Shown here: positions 16,934 through 26,044 of the stretch, one piece after another
Layout of the letters: every line of letters starts with the position of its first letter
How positions within the stretch are numbered: the first letter of the stretch is position 1
Assembly: GCA_019695215.1 (NCBI GenBank)
Contig: JAIBAK010000024.1
Location: 1-51,080 of the forward strand
DNA length: 51,080 nucleotides
Source of the DNA: Bacteroidia bacterium
GTDB lineage: Bacteria > Bacteroidota > Bacteroidia > UKL13-3
Reading direction: 5' to 3'
Notes under the pieces: model-generated
The model's database searches: none
What the model saw: only the letters and a program-made list of their open reading frames with translations
Told to the model about the DNA's origin: nothing
Program-made: the position numbers and the translations under genes

Positions 16934-17212
16934 ATGAGTATTGAACAATTGATTAAAAGCGGAGCTACCATAGTTGATGTGCGCACTCCGATGGAATTTA
17001 TGGGAGGCCATGTGGCAGGAAGCGTAAATATCCCGCTTCAGGAATTACCTGCAAGGCTTGATGAGATAACCAGCATGAAACAACCATTAGTGCTGTGCTG
17101 TGCCAGCGGAGCAAGAAGCGGGCAGGCAACGGCCTATCTGAAAAGCCACGGAGTGATATGTGAGAATGGTGGCAGTTGGATTAACGTAAATTACACGGTA
17201 GCCTCTAATTAA
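16934..17212 (+). CDS. Single-domain rhodanese
   Basis: 92 residues, a minimal rhodanese domain with no signal peptide. The CH2A-like start (TIVDVRTPMEFMGGHVAGSVNIP) and the active loop LCCASGARSGQ with catalytic Cys56 are intact. It carries a persulfide sulfur between donors and acceptors. A second Cys (55) directly precedes the catalytic one, as in the next gene. First of five genes on the same strand behind the Crp/Fnr regulator, with spacing of 6 nt to the next. Confidence 0.93.
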   Translation: MSIEQLIKSGATIVDVRTPMEFMGGHVAGSVNIPLQELPARLDEITSMKQPLVLCCASGARSGQATAYLKSHGVICENGGSWINVNYTVASN

Positions 17213-17218
17213 CACAAC

Positions 17219-17533
17219 ATGTTAGAAACAATAAAAAAGATTCTTGGCATAGGTCCCAAAGTGGATTATGCCGAATTAATGAAACGCGGGGCTGTGATTG
17301 TGGATGTGCGCAGCAAAGGCGAGTATTCGGGCGGGCATGTGAAGGGTTCATTAAATATACCACTTAATTCACTTAGCGGACAATTATCGAAACTAAAAAA
17401 GGATAAACCGGTTATTACCTGCTGTGCCTCGGGAATGCGTAGTGCAAGTGCTAAAAGTATTCTCAAACAAAACGGCTATACCGAGGTGTACAACGGAGGA
17501 AGCTGGGTAAACCTTACGCACCTTTCCAAATGA
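17219..17533 (+). CDS. Single-domain rhodanese
   Basis: 104 residues. A short N-terminal helix (LETIKKILGIGPK) is followed by a rhodanese domain: VIVDVRSKGEYSGGHVKGSLNIP and the active loop TCCASGMRSAS with catalytic Cys69. It resembles the preceding gene closely enough to suggest an old duplication. Its ATGA overlap with the next gene (4 nt) points to coupled translation. Cytoplasmic. Confidence 0.93.
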   Translation: MLETIKKILGIGPKVDYAELMKRGAVIVDVRSKGEYSGGHVKGSLNIPLNSLSGQLSKLKKDKPVITCCASGMRSASAKSILKQNGYTEVYNGGSWVNLTHLSK

Positions 17534-17778
17534 GTTGGTCAACGCTGTTTACAAACTGGAATTTACTCAGATTTATTCGCCTTGTGCTTGGTGTAATGAT
17601 TGGGATGCAAGCTATTGCCACTGCTGACTGGCTGGCGGGTATGATTGCGGGAGTTTTCCTGTTTCAGGTGGTTACCAATACCGGATGTTGCGGGGTAAAC
17701 GGATGCAATACCTCTTATCGCACAAATGAAGTTCCGGAAAAAGAAGTAGAATTTGTAGAAGTAAAAGATACTAAATAA
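17530..17778 (+). CDS. Small Cys-containing membrane protein of the rhodanese cluster
   Basis: 82 residues with two hydrophobic helices (about 14-32 and 33-50), then GCCGVNGCNTS carrying three cysteines, and an acidic tail (VPEKEVEFVEVKDTK). It is reminiscent of small YgaP/DUF2892-type inner-membrane proteins that accompany rhodaneses, but I cannot assign it to that family with confidence. The Cys cluster just after the membrane segment is well placed for sulfur relay or metal binding. It is coupled to the upstream rhodanese and lies 7 nt before osmC. Confidence 0.75.
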   Translation: MSWSTLFTNWNLLRFIRLVLGVMIGMQAIATADWLAGMIAGVFLFQVVTNTGCCGVNGCNTSYRTNEVPEKEVEFVEVKDTK

Positions 17779-17785
17779 AAATTAT

Positions 17786-18241
17786 ATGAGTGCACATGCA
17801 TACAAGGTTTCATTAACCTGGAAAGAAGGAAGAAGCGGTGAACTTTCGTCACCCGAACTGACAGATAAATTGGAAGTAGCCACACCACCAAATTTTGCCA
17901 AAGGTGTGGAAGGAATATGGTCGCCCGAACATTTATATACCGCGGCAGCAAGCAGTTGTTTAATGACCACTTTTTTGGCTATTGCCGAAAATTTTAAATT
18001 AGAGTTTGATAGTTTTAACTGTGATGCTAACGGGGTACTCGACATGGTAGAAGGAAAATACCTGATGACGGAGATACATTTAAAACCGCTGGTTGGAATA
18101 CATAAAGAAGAAGACAGGGAAAAAACGCTGAGGGTGCTTGAAAAATCGGAGAAGGCTTGTCTGATTTCAAACTCAATCAAAGCCAAAGTAACCATGATTC
18201 CCGAAGTTTTTGTTTCAGCAAATAAAGAATTAACGAATTAA
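17786..18241 (+). CDS. OsmC/Ohr-family peroxiredoxin-like protein
   Basis: 151 residues. OsmC fold with the two conserved redox cysteines: Cys58 in LYTAAASSCLMTTF and Cys125 in EKACLISNS. The HLYTAAASSC motif is characteristic. Family members reduce organic hydroperoxides, and some act on persulfides, using thiols such as lipoyl proteins. In this operon a role in peroxide or reactive-sulfur defence is likely. Its stop codon overlaps the next start by 1 nt. Confidence 0.9.
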   Translation: MSAHAYKVSLTWKEGRSGELSSPELTDKLEVATPPNFAKGVEGIWSPEHLYTAAASSCLMTTFLAIAENFKLEFDSFNCDANGVLDMVEGKYLMTEIHLKPLVGIHKEEDREKTLRVLEKSEKACLISNSIKAKVTMIPEVFVSANKELTN

Positions 18242-18975
18242 TGATGAAAAGAAAAGCAAATAAGTTTGCGGCTGCCTTATTGGCGGGCTTAAGCATATTT
18301 TTTACAGCCTGCGGTACCAATAATCCGGGCGGAGTTCCTTCTTCGGTAAACGGAGAGGAGTTTGGTAAATTAATTGAGGCTAATCCTTCCGGAATTATAT
18401 TGGATGTGCGCAGTGAAGGCGAATTTTCGGAGGGCCATTTAGCGGGTGCAAAAAATGTAAACTGGAACGGAAGTTCCTTTGAAAATGAAACAAAAAGTTT
18501 ATCAAAGCAGGACTATGTGTTTGTGTATTGCTTAAGCGGTGGCCGCAGTGCTTCGGCTGCTTCTTACCTGCGCGGTGCCGGATTTAAAAAAGTAGTGGAG
18601 CTTAAAGGCGGATTAATGGCCTGGCGGGAAGCTAAACTTACCAATGAAAGTGGAGCAGTGACCAAAAGCGGAGGGATGACCGTTGATGAATTTAATGCTC
18701 AGATTAAAACCGGAAAAGTGCTGGTTGATTTTAATGCCGTTTGGTGTGGCCCTTGTAAACGAATGGCTCCTTTTATGAAGGAGATTGAAGAAAACATGAA
18801 ATCAACGGTAAAGGTGATGAGCATAGATGCTGATGAAAACAATGCACTGGCTGCTGCGTTAAAAGTGGACGCTCTGCCCACGTTGTTTCTTTATCAGGAT
18901 GGTAAAGTAGTGTGGACACATGTTGGATACATAAGCAGGGAAGAATTGATTGTTGAAATAGAAAAGCAGCGTTAA
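18241..18975 (+). CDS. Rhodanese-thioredoxin fusion lipoprotein
   Basis: 244 residues. A lipoprotein signal ends FTAC with the lipidated Cys at 24. A rhodanese domain (about 35-130) carries ILDVRSEGEFSEGHLAGA and the loop VYCLSGGRSAS with catalytic Cys97. A thioredoxin domain (about 140-244) carries NAVWCGPCKRM (Cys169-Gly-Pro-Cys172) and the cis-Pro region ALPTLFLY. The fusion puts a sulfurtransferase and a dithiol reductant in one envelope-facing, membrane-anchored protein, so persulfide or disulfide handling in the periplasm is likely. It is the last gene of the cluster and is convergent with the GLPGLI gene, 1 nt away. Confidence 0.92.
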   Translation: MMKRKANKFAAALLAGLSIFFTACGTNNPGGVPSSVNGEEFGKLIEANPSGIILDVRSEGEFSEGHLAGAKNVNWNGSSFENETKSLSKQDYVFVYCLSGGRSASAASYLRGAGFKKVVELKGGLMAWREAKLTNESGAVTKSGGMTVDEFNAQIKTGKVLVDFNAVWCGPCKRMAPFMKEIEENMKSTVKVMSIDADENNALAAALKVDALPTLFLYQDGKVVWTHVGYISREELIVEIEKQR

Positions 18976-18976
18976 T

Positions 18977-19717
18977 TTACAGAAACGCTTTCCAGAAAAC
19001 ACGTGAGGCATATGCGCCCCAGTCAGCAAGAGCTGATATAATTTCCGACATAAAGTTTTTCCTGTTCACGGGCTTCGCTTTTTTGGGGAGTTTAGCAGGT
19101 TGCAGTTCGGCATCAGTTACTGCTACGGCTTCCACTTTGGTGGCAAAATAGGTAAGATTTATTCGGGGTATAACCAAACCCAGTATCATACCGGGTAAGC
19201 CGTTAAATGATTCAGGACCTCCCTTCACCGCAATCTGATCAGAGTAAAATGCAATAATGTAAATAGAATCAAGAATGATGGTGGTGGCTTTTCGGCAGTC
19301 ATAGCCGGCAATGTTCCGGTATTCTCCGGTTAGTTTCCATTTAAAAACGGCAAGGCTGTCATCCACTACATAGCTTTTATCAAAAATATTCTTGTACGAG
19401 GTATAATGTTTGGAATTAAAATCAGTTAGAACCAGATTGTCGTGAGCCACCCGGCCCCATGAAAAGGAATTGCTTTCATCTTCTGTTTTTAAATAATAGT
19501 AGCTTTTTGATTTTGTAAAAACCAATTCAAAAATATCAGTCTGATATTTAGGAATACGCTTTAACCATTCCTGAGCCCAGTCGCCTTTTTCGTTTTCAAA
19601 TTGTTTGTGGAGATTTTCTCTTCGTTCAAATAAAATCCTTCCGTTAATTACCATCTGCTGGGCCGAAAGATGCGCCCAATAAATAAAAGCAACTAAAAAT
19701 AATATCCGCTTCTTCAT
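18977..19717 (-). CDS. GLPGLI family protein
   Basis: 246 residues. Signal peptide MKKRILFLVAFIYWAHLSAQ. It carries the family motif as FNGLPGMILGLVIP (about 182-195), and a preceding DCRKATTI stretch, both typical of TIGR01200. The function of the family is unknown; members are secreted Bacteroidota proteins usually encoded beside TonB-dependent-type barrels, as here (1 nt after the 921-residue barrel gene). No lipobox is seen. Confidence 0.88.
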   Translation of the reverse strand: MKKRILFLVAFIYWAHLSAQQMVINGRILFERRENLHKQFENEKGDWAQEWLKRIPKYQTDIFELVFTKSKSYYYLKTEDESNSFSWGRVAHDNLVLTDFNSKHYTSYKNIFDKSYVVDDSLAVFKWKLTGEYRNIAGYDCRKATTIILDSIYIIAFYSDQIAVKGGPESFNGLPGMILGLVIPRINLTYFATKVEAVAVTDAELQPAKLPKKAKPVNRKNFMSEIISALADWGAYASRVFWKAFL

Positions 19718-19718
19718 C

Positions 19719-22484
19719 TTAGTTTTTTTTCTGTGCTCCGTTGTGCGTAAAATTCCAGGTTAACGATAACAGCAGGTAACGTTTAAGTACCGTGTGTGTA
19801 TTTTCGTTTATAAAATTGCTGTTGGCACTTCGTTCAAAACCTATATTCTGATTCAGTAAGTCATGAACATTCAGGGTAAGGGTGAGGTTGTCGTTTTTCA
19901 GGAATCTTTTAGATAAATTGGAATTGATAATGGTGGTATTGAGGTTGCGGTTAAATCCCGCTGTTTTCTGACGGATATTAAAACTGCATTCGGCTTCAAA
20001 TTCCATTTTAAACGGAAGTTCAATATATAAATCGGCCGAGTAGGTTTGAATCCAGAAACGGGTTACCATATCTTCCCTCAATGACGAGCGGGAATAGTTA
20101 AAATCCCAGTTTCCGTTAAGCGAAAAATCAAATTTTTCCTCCAGAGTATATTCAATTTCCATCCCGTAGCCTGCCGAAAGGTTGTTGTTGGTGTTTTTAA
20201 GTCCGTTCACCATATTTGAGTTTCTGGAGGTACTGCCGTTTAAGCTATTGCCAATGCTGGTATGTATTTTTTTTATTTGTATGTAGTAGTTCGAGTAAAA
20301 GTAGGTGTAATAATTTCCGTTAACGTTTATGGTTTGGTTCGTTCGTCTTCCGCTGCTGTCAACATTGTCGGCATACGAAAAATCATTTTGTGTTGCACTG
20401 GCATTAATGCCCATGTAAAAACTTCTTCCCGAAATGGGTTTATAGGAATTGTACCATACATTAAAGTTAGTGGAAAAGCTTTGTTTAAGATTCGGGTTTC
20501 CAATCATTATTTGCAGCGGATTGCTATTGTCTTTTAAGGGTTGCAGTTGCTGTAACGTGGGCTGCTCAGTATTTCCGGATAACGAAACGGATAGGTTGGA
20601 TGTATTTCTCCTTTTATAATTAAATGAGATGCTTGGAAACAGGTTAAGAAAATGCTGTTCGCGTACGGAGTCATTTACCAGATTATGCTGGTATAAATCG
20701 GTATAAGAAGCCTTTCCTCCAAACGACAGATTCATTTTTTTAGTGGTGTAACGAAGGGAAATTCCTCCCTGATGCCCGAGGATATTGTAACGTAAGCTAT
20801 TGCTTAATGAATCTACTACCTGGTCATATTCATTATTGAGTGAATTTTTGATATAGCTGTACCTGCGCGAACTGCTGATGGTATTGCGTATACTGTAATC
20901 GGCAATAACGAACCAGTTTTTTAGAAGGGGTTCGGTGTAAGTTATTTTGCCTTCCCAGGTATTGGTTTTGTTGTCTGAGTTTTTGCGCTGGTCTATCAAA
21001 TCGGTTTGCAGCAAACTGCTGTCGGATTTAAAGTAATTGGTTTGTGATAAGAGAAAACCTTTGCTGGTACCGTTACGGTAGTTTTGGTTAAAGGCAAGAT
21101 ACATCGAACGCCCTTTGGTTTTAAATTTTTTGTTCATGCTTATCGAGTAGCTGAACTGATCTTTCGTCCCGTTTTCGGTTTGGGTTCTATCATTGTTGTT
21201 TACCAAAAAGTAATCTCCATTCAGGTTTTCCGAAATAAATCGATTGGTAGAGGAGGAGGAGCCGGAGCTTCCGTTTATCTTAAATTTAAACGTAGTTAAC
21301 GAGTCTCTTTTGTATTCAAATGAACCTTTGGCACTGCTGCTTTCCCTGAAAGCATTAAAATTTTTGCGCTGATTATTGAAATAGAGGGTATCCGGTAAAA
21401 TGTATTTTGAATAGTCGTTATCGTAGCCGTTTACCCGTAATTCTTTATGGGTTCCATTCAGTACCACATATTTTTTTTCATCAGGCGATTTATTGGAGTA
21501 ATGAGTTCCTCCATACCATGTTTGCGGGATACCGGTGCCGCTGTAATCTTCATCTTCATTATTGTAGTAGGTGTACATATATCCCGATGACTCATCAAAT
21601 TCGGTATTTCCTTTTCCCCCGGCATACATATCGGCATCTTCCCAGCTAAGGGATGTTTTATTGGTGTTGGCAGCGGCACCGTAAAACGAAAATTTTCTTT
21701 TCTTTTTAAACGAATTAAACATGGCATCGTGTTCATACCTGTCCTGTGTTCCTGCACCTGCATTTGCTTTCCCGAAATATCCTTTTTTTGCATCATCTTT
21801 CAGAGTGAGGTTAATGGTTTTTTCTTTTGTCCCGTCATCAATTCCGGTTTGCTGGGCCTGCTCGCTTTTCTGATCAAATACCTGTACGGTTTCTATATTT
21901 TCGGCTTTTATATTGCGTGTGGCAACGGTGGGGTCGTTTCCGAAAAATTCTTCTCCGTCAACCAACACTTTTTTTACTTCCTGTCCCTGTGCAGTTATCT
22001 TCCCCGTTTTATCCACCTGAATTCCCGGAAGTCGTTTAAGCAAATCTTCTACATTCGAATTTTTATTTACCAAAAAGCTATCCACCAGAAATTCGGTGGT
22101 GTCTCCTTTAATGCGTATAGCATCCCGTTTATCTTTAAATATAATTTCCCTCAATAGGTTTTCTTTTAACAGCATATTGATGGTGTCAAGTTGTTTTATT
22201 TCTCCCGGTCTCAGCACCATCCGTTCTTCATAATCGGCAAATCCGGGATGGGTTATTTGTAAGCGATAGGTATCTGGTAAAATGCCGGTGAATTCAAATT
22301 GTCCCCTGTCGGATGTAAAAACGTGCTGTATAAGCGTGGAGTCGCGGTATAAAATAAGCGATACACCCGTATAACCCATATACCGAAGGTTTACGGTATC
22401 GGTTACCGTACCTTTTATCATGGCGTTTTGAGCCAATGCAGCAGTACCGGTAAGTATAAAGAGAAGGAATAAAAGTCTTTTCAA
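19719..22484 (-). CDS. TonB-dependent-type outer-membrane beta-barrel with CarboxypepD_reg-like domain
   Basis: 921 residues. Signal peptide (1-18, ending ALAQ), a CarboxypepD_reg-like Ig domain (about 20-110), a plug-like region (about 130-235: LLKRLPGIQVDKTGKITAQG, KKVLVDGEEFFGNDP, DQKSEQAQQTGIDDG) and a long OMP_b-brl_3-type barrel. No N-terminal TonB box is obvious. It ends SLTWNFTHNGAQKKN, not in the usual terminal Phe. The substrate is unknown. It is paired with the downstream GLPGLI gene, an arrangement repeated across the phylum. The barrel at 38500-41343 is a paralogue. Confidence 0.9.
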   Translation of the reverse strand: MKRLLFLLFILTGTAALAQNAMIKGTVTDTVNLRYMGYTGVSLILYRDSTLIQHVFTSDRGQFEFTGILPDTYRLQITHPGFADYEERMVLRPGEIKQLDTINMLLKENLLREIIFKDKRDAIRIKGDTTEFLVDSFLVNKNSNVEDLLKRLPGIQVDKTGKITAQGQEVKKVLVDGEEFFGNDPTVATRNIKAENIETVQVFDQKSEQAQQTGIDDGTKEKTINLTLKDDAKKGYFGKANAGAGTQDRYEHDAMFNSFKKKRKFSFYGAAANTNKTSLSWEDADMYAGGKGNTEFDESSGYMYTYYNNEDEDYSGTGIPQTWYGGTHYSNKSPDEKKYVVLNGTHKELRVNGYDNDYSKYILPDTLYFNNQRKNFNAFRESSSAKGSFEYKRDSLTTFKFKINGSSGSSSSTNRFISENLNGDYFLVNNNDRTQTENGTKDQFSYSISMNKKFKTKGRSMYLAFNQNYRNGTSKGFLLSQTNYFKSDSSLLQTDLIDQRKNSDNKTNTWEGKITYTEPLLKNWFVIADYSIRNTISSSRRYSYIKNSLNNEYDQVVDSLSNSLRYNILGHQGGISLRYTTKKMNLSFGGKASYTDLYQHNLVNDSVREQHFLNLFPSISFNYKRRNTSNLSVSLSGNTEQPTLQQLQPLKDNSNPLQIMIGNPNLKQSFSTNFNVWYNSYKPISGRSFYMGINASATQNDFSYADNVDSSGRRTNQTINVNGNYYTYFYSNYYIQIKKIHTSIGNSLNGSTSRNSNMVNGLKNTNNNLSAGYGMEIEYTLEEKFDFSLNGNWDFNYSRSSLREDMVTRFWIQTYSADLYIELPFKMEFEAECSFNIRQKTAGFNRNLNTTIINSNLSKRFLKNDNLTLTLNVHDLLNQNIGFERSANSNFINENTHTVLKRYLLLSLTWNFTHNGAQKKN

Positions 22485-22567
22485 GGCAGATGAGCAATTA
22501 TGGAGCTAATATAGTAAAAAGTATTGTTTTAATATATTCTTGTTTTTATGTTCTCGATGGGTTGTAT

Positions 22568-25500
22568 TTAAAAAATATACCGTGCCTCCACGCGCCCCGT
22601 ATGAATCACATTAAAACCTTCTGATTTACGTCCGTCATAAATCACATTTACCTGAATGCTGTTATTTAACCGCTGCTGAAAGTTTAAATTCCACACGGTG
22701 TTTTTCCCGTTCTGCAATCCCTGCAGCATATCAAATCCTACGGGAGAGCTGGTGCTGCCCGAGAAATGAACTAAGTAATAACTCACCCTGGCCGAAATAA
22801 CTCCCTTCTCTAAAATATTGTATCTTAATTCACCTCCGCCTTCATTATTTACCGCTTTTTCACTTCCGTTTTCTGCTGCATTTTTTGCTTCATAATATGC
22901 ATATAAAATACTTACCCTGAAATTGCTGTTTAACTGGTAGGTGATTTTTGGTTTCAGGTCGTAATAGGTGTAATTGAAATTATTGGTTTTGTAAAACTGC
23001 GAAGTATAGGTTTTAACTCCGGCAACCGAACTGCTGCTCAGCGTGAGTTTGGTGCTCACATTCCAACGAAAATTTAGCTGATGTTCGGTTTTGCTGCGGC
23101 TGTCAAATCCATTGGTGAGTAAATTTTTGGTTTTGTTCTGCGACCACGAATAATCGGCCCCGAAATCAGGATCGAACCGGTTAAAGAAAAGGGTATTTCT
23201 AAAATCGGATGCAATGCTCACCAGCGAAGAGTCGGAAATTTTTAAATCAAAAGGATTCAGGTAGGAGAGGTCGTTTACATGGCGAATTTTCCGGTCAATG
23301 CGAATGGCCGACATATTGCTGAAACGGGACACAATTCCTTTAACACCTTTTTTGGCCGACCATACTTCAGCTGGGATAATATTGAGTGTTTGATTAAACT
23401 GGTTGGTATTGGTTCGCACAAAAGTATTGGTAGGTAAAAACACTTTTATGTAATTAGCCTGATTGGGAAAAGGGGCAATAACAAACTCATTATTTTCCTG
23501 CACGCTGTTATTGTTAAAATCGTACCACGCATACACTCCCTGACCGGGCCGTGTTTCTATGTACTGAAAGTCTCTTACCAGTTCCTGGCCCGATCCAATC
23601 TGGTAATAGGTATTTGAGTTAAATACTTTTTTTAAAAACCTGAAATCGTATTCAACCCGTGATAGCAGCGAATTTTCCGGTTGTGTTTTGGTAAGGCTTG
23701 TGTCGCGTATGGTTAATTCCCGGTAAATCAAACTAAGCAATAAGCGGTTTCCCTTAGGGGTGTTAAGTTGCGTTTTAAAATTTACCTGTCTCCCTTCAGT
23801 CGAACGTGTGTACTCATTATTTTTCACTAAGTAGTCTGTTCTGTTAGTGTAATCAACATGAAATTGTAACCTGGCCGAGTCGGGATTATCAATATATACC
23901 TGCCATAGGTTATACGCGTAACTGCTGCTTTGTAAAAATTTGGTGCTGTCTCTGAATGAACTTTCCTCGGCTTCGTATTTAGCGCCCGCAGTTAGTAATT
24001 TCATTTTTCGTGCATATTCAGCCTTGTAGCGGGTAAGTAAATTCCGGGGCTGTTTTATTTTGCTGTTATTGGTGAGTTTTTCACCATCCAGTTTAAGCAT
24101 ATTTTTGTGAAAAGTTACCTGTGCGGCTGCCAGGTGCTGTAACCCGCTAAAAGCAATGGTGCGGTTATAGCTGCTTAGTTGGTAGGAGGCATTGAGTAAA
24201 CCCGGTTTATACAACCCCGTTTTTAGCCGGGTAATATGCTCTTCAAATGATGTATCGGTTTCTGTCTGATTTTGCAACTGGCGACTCCAGATGCGGTTAA
24301 ATTCCACGTTGCGGTACCTTTCTACATAGCGAAAATATTTGTCGGTGTATTCGTAATTTCCCTCTGTTTTAATATGCCAGTCGTGTTCTTTTTTTTCAGT
24401 AAGATTAAACTGATTGGTGAAACCTACCCGCGCAGCCATCCCGTTATCGTTGTATTTATCTTTTGCCGAAAAGGTGTTTTTGTCATAATTGCTGCCGGCT
24501 ACTTCAAATGTTACGCTTGTATTCCGCTCAATTTTTATATCGGCAGCTGCAGTGTACATCTGCATACGTTTGGGGCTCACCAATAAGATGACCGGCTCAA
24601 AAGAGCCCTGCGGAATACCCCCAACGGGCTCTACCCATTTGTACACCCTGCCATTGGCACTGGTGGCTGCCTGCACGTAGTTGCCTTTATTGGCACCAAC
24701 AAAACTAAAAGTTACCTGATAAAAGGAAGTATCGGTACCGGCTGTGGGTGCATACACATAAATTCCGCTGTAGGTAAGTGTATCTGTTTTGCGGTATAAA
24801 ATCAGGGCATTTGAAAATGCAGAAACAGGTTTAGCTCCATTGGTAAAGGCCGATGAAATCCTGTCGCCTGCATTGCTCAGATTTAATTTATCCTCATCGG
24901 TTAAATCCTGCTGAAACGGTTGGTTTTTGTTATCCTGTTCACTAAAATAATTAAACCGCAGGGTTACGTTTTTCATTCCTGTTTCATTGCCCAGATGGTA
25001 CACCGAGCGCGCATAGTTGCGGTCGGAATATTGAAATTCAACCACAATACGGCTGTAGGCGGTTATCAGAATTTTTGGCATAAAAACAATTTCGCCCGAG
25101 TTATAATCAATCACGTAATCGTTCTGCTCTCCGCGGGTTAATTTTTGTCCGTCAAGATACACCGCTTCAGTGCCCGATACAATGATGATGTATTGTTCGC
25201 CATTGCTTCCGGATAAACGGTAAGGGCCCAGATTTCCTTCCACTCCGTTAATGATATTTCGGGCAAACCTTCCGCGCGAAACGGCCCCCTCGGCAAAAAA
25301 GCGGGAATAGCTGTTTGCTCCTGTTTTTACATACGTATTTACCTGGGCGCCCCTCGATTTTTTGTAATAGCTCATAAAGTAACTTTGAGATGGTTTTTCC
25401 ATTACAAAATCACCGAGTGTAAGTTTGGTACTGTCTTTTGACAGTTGAATAAATACTTTATCAAAGTCCTGTAATTGCTGGGTGTTTCCCTCGGGCTGAA

Positions 25501-26044
25501 TAGGATTATTATCATCGCTTATGGCAGCTACCACATCTATTTCATTATTCAGTCTTCCGGCTACCTGTAAATTCAGGTACGAATTCACTGTAAGATTCTG
25601 ATTATTCCCAAACGCAATTCCGCGTGATAAACTTCCGTTTACCTGCAATCCTTCTTCCTGAAACGGATTCGCTGCCGATGGTCTTTCGTCAGTAAACGTA
25701 AAGGGGTTTTTGCGCCCCATGAGTTCCTGCGCAATCAGGGAAGTGTCCTTGTGGCGGTAAATTTTGGCAAAATCAAAGGCAATGGTTTTGTAAGAAACCT
25801 GCACCTGTTCTCCGACATGGTTAGAAAAAAATACAACGGCATTTACATAATCAACCGTATAATCTTCGGGCTCGTGAAGCAGTGTGTTATTTACGGTTAT
25901 TACTAAACTTCCCTGAGCTATGGGGAGGGTATCCAGAACAACCCGGGGGCCGGTAATGAGTTGTTTGGTAACGATGCCCGGCAACTTTTGTGCTGCGGCA
26001 CTCAGGCTAAGTAGAAAAAAAACAATGGCAATTGTCTTTTTCAT
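22568..26044 (-). CDS. Large outer-membrane beta-barrel protein with SprA-like N-terminal motifs
   Basis: 1158 residues. Signal peptide MKKTIAIVFFLLSLSAAAQ. An N-terminal part repeats a DYxxGxIxF-like strand motif (DYTVDYVNAVVFF near 60; YVIDYNSGEIVFMP near 330). Between them is a conserved stretch, GSLSRGIAFGNNQNLTVNS, then AAISDDNNPIQPEGNTQQLQ and LTLGDFVMEKP. The rest is aromatic amphipathic strands ending in VEARYIF with a terminal Phe, a BAM-type C-terminus. These motifs recall the giant T9SS translocon SprA, but the protein is much shorter and lacks evident TonB features. The function is unknown. Its start overlaps the kinase stop by 4 nt. Confidence 0.75.
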   Translation of the reverse strand: MKKTIAIVFFLLSLSAAAQKLPGIVTKQLITGPRVVLDTLPIAQGSLVITVNNTLLHEPEDYTVDYVNAVVFFSNHVGEQVQVSYKTIAFDFAKIYRHKDTSLIAQELMGRKNPFTFTDERPSAANPFQEEGLQVNGSLSRGIAFGNNQNLTVNSYLNLQVAGRLNNEIDVVAAISDDNNPIQPEGNTQQLQDFDKVFIQLSKDSTKLTLGDFVMEKPSQSYFMSYYKKSRGAQVNTYVKTGANSYSRFFAEGAVSRGRFARNIINGVEGNLGPYRLSGSNGEQYIIIVSGTEAVYLDGQKLTRGEQNDYVIDYNSGEIVFMPKILITAYSRIVVEFQYSDRNYARSVYHLGNETGMKNVTLRFNYFSEQDNKNQPFQQDLTDEDKLNLSNAGDRISSAFTNGAKPVSAFSNALILYRKTDTLTYSGIYVYAPTAGTDTSFYQVTFSFVGANKGNYVQAATSANGRVYKWVEPVGGIPQGSFEPVILLVSPKRMQMYTAAADIKIERNTSVTFEVAGSNYDKNTFSAKDKYNDNGMAARVGFTNQFNLTEKKEHDWHIKTEGNYEYTDKYFRYVERYRNVEFNRIWSRQLQNQTETDTSFEEHITRLKTGLYKPGLLNASYQLSSYNRTIAFSGLQHLAAAQVTFHKNMLKLDGEKLTNNSKIKQPRNLLTRYKAEYARKMKLLTAGAKYEAEESSFRDSTKFLQSSSYAYNLWQVYIDNPDSARLQFHVDYTNRTDYLVKNNEYTRSTEGRQVNFKTQLNTPKGNRLLLSLIYRELTIRDTSLTKTQPENSLLSRVEYDFRFLKKVFNSNTYYQIGSGQELVRDFQYIETRPGQGVYAWYDFNNNSVQENNEFVIAPFPNQANYIKVFLPTNTFVRTNTNQFNQTLNIIPAEVWSAKKGVKGIVSRFSNMSAIRIDRKIRHVNDLSYLNPFDLKISDSSLVSIASDFRNTLFFNRFDPDFGADYSWSQNKTKNLLTNGFDSRSKTEHQLNFRWNVSTKLTLSSSSVAGVKTYTSQFYKTNNFNYTYYDLKPKITYQLNSNFRVSILYAYYEAKNAAENGSEKAVNNEGGGELRYNILEKGVISARVSYYLVHFSGSTSSPVGFDMLQGLQNGKNTVWNLNFQQRLNNSIQVNVIYDGRKSEGFNVIHTGRVEARYIF

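Noticed and set aside
17530..17778. Assignment of the Cys-containing membrane protein to DUF2892
   Set aside because: Context is similar, but the sequence does not show the usual DUF2892 start; left as unknown.
18960..18995. Terminator between the rhodanese-thioredoxin and GLPGLI genes
   Set aside because: AGCGTT/AACGCT can pair over 6 bp, but the stem is short, has no T tract, and overlaps both stop codons.
20262..22157. Antisense open frames within the 921-residue barrel gene
   Set aside because: Hydrophobic or low-complexity translations opposite a well-supported gene; typical shadows.
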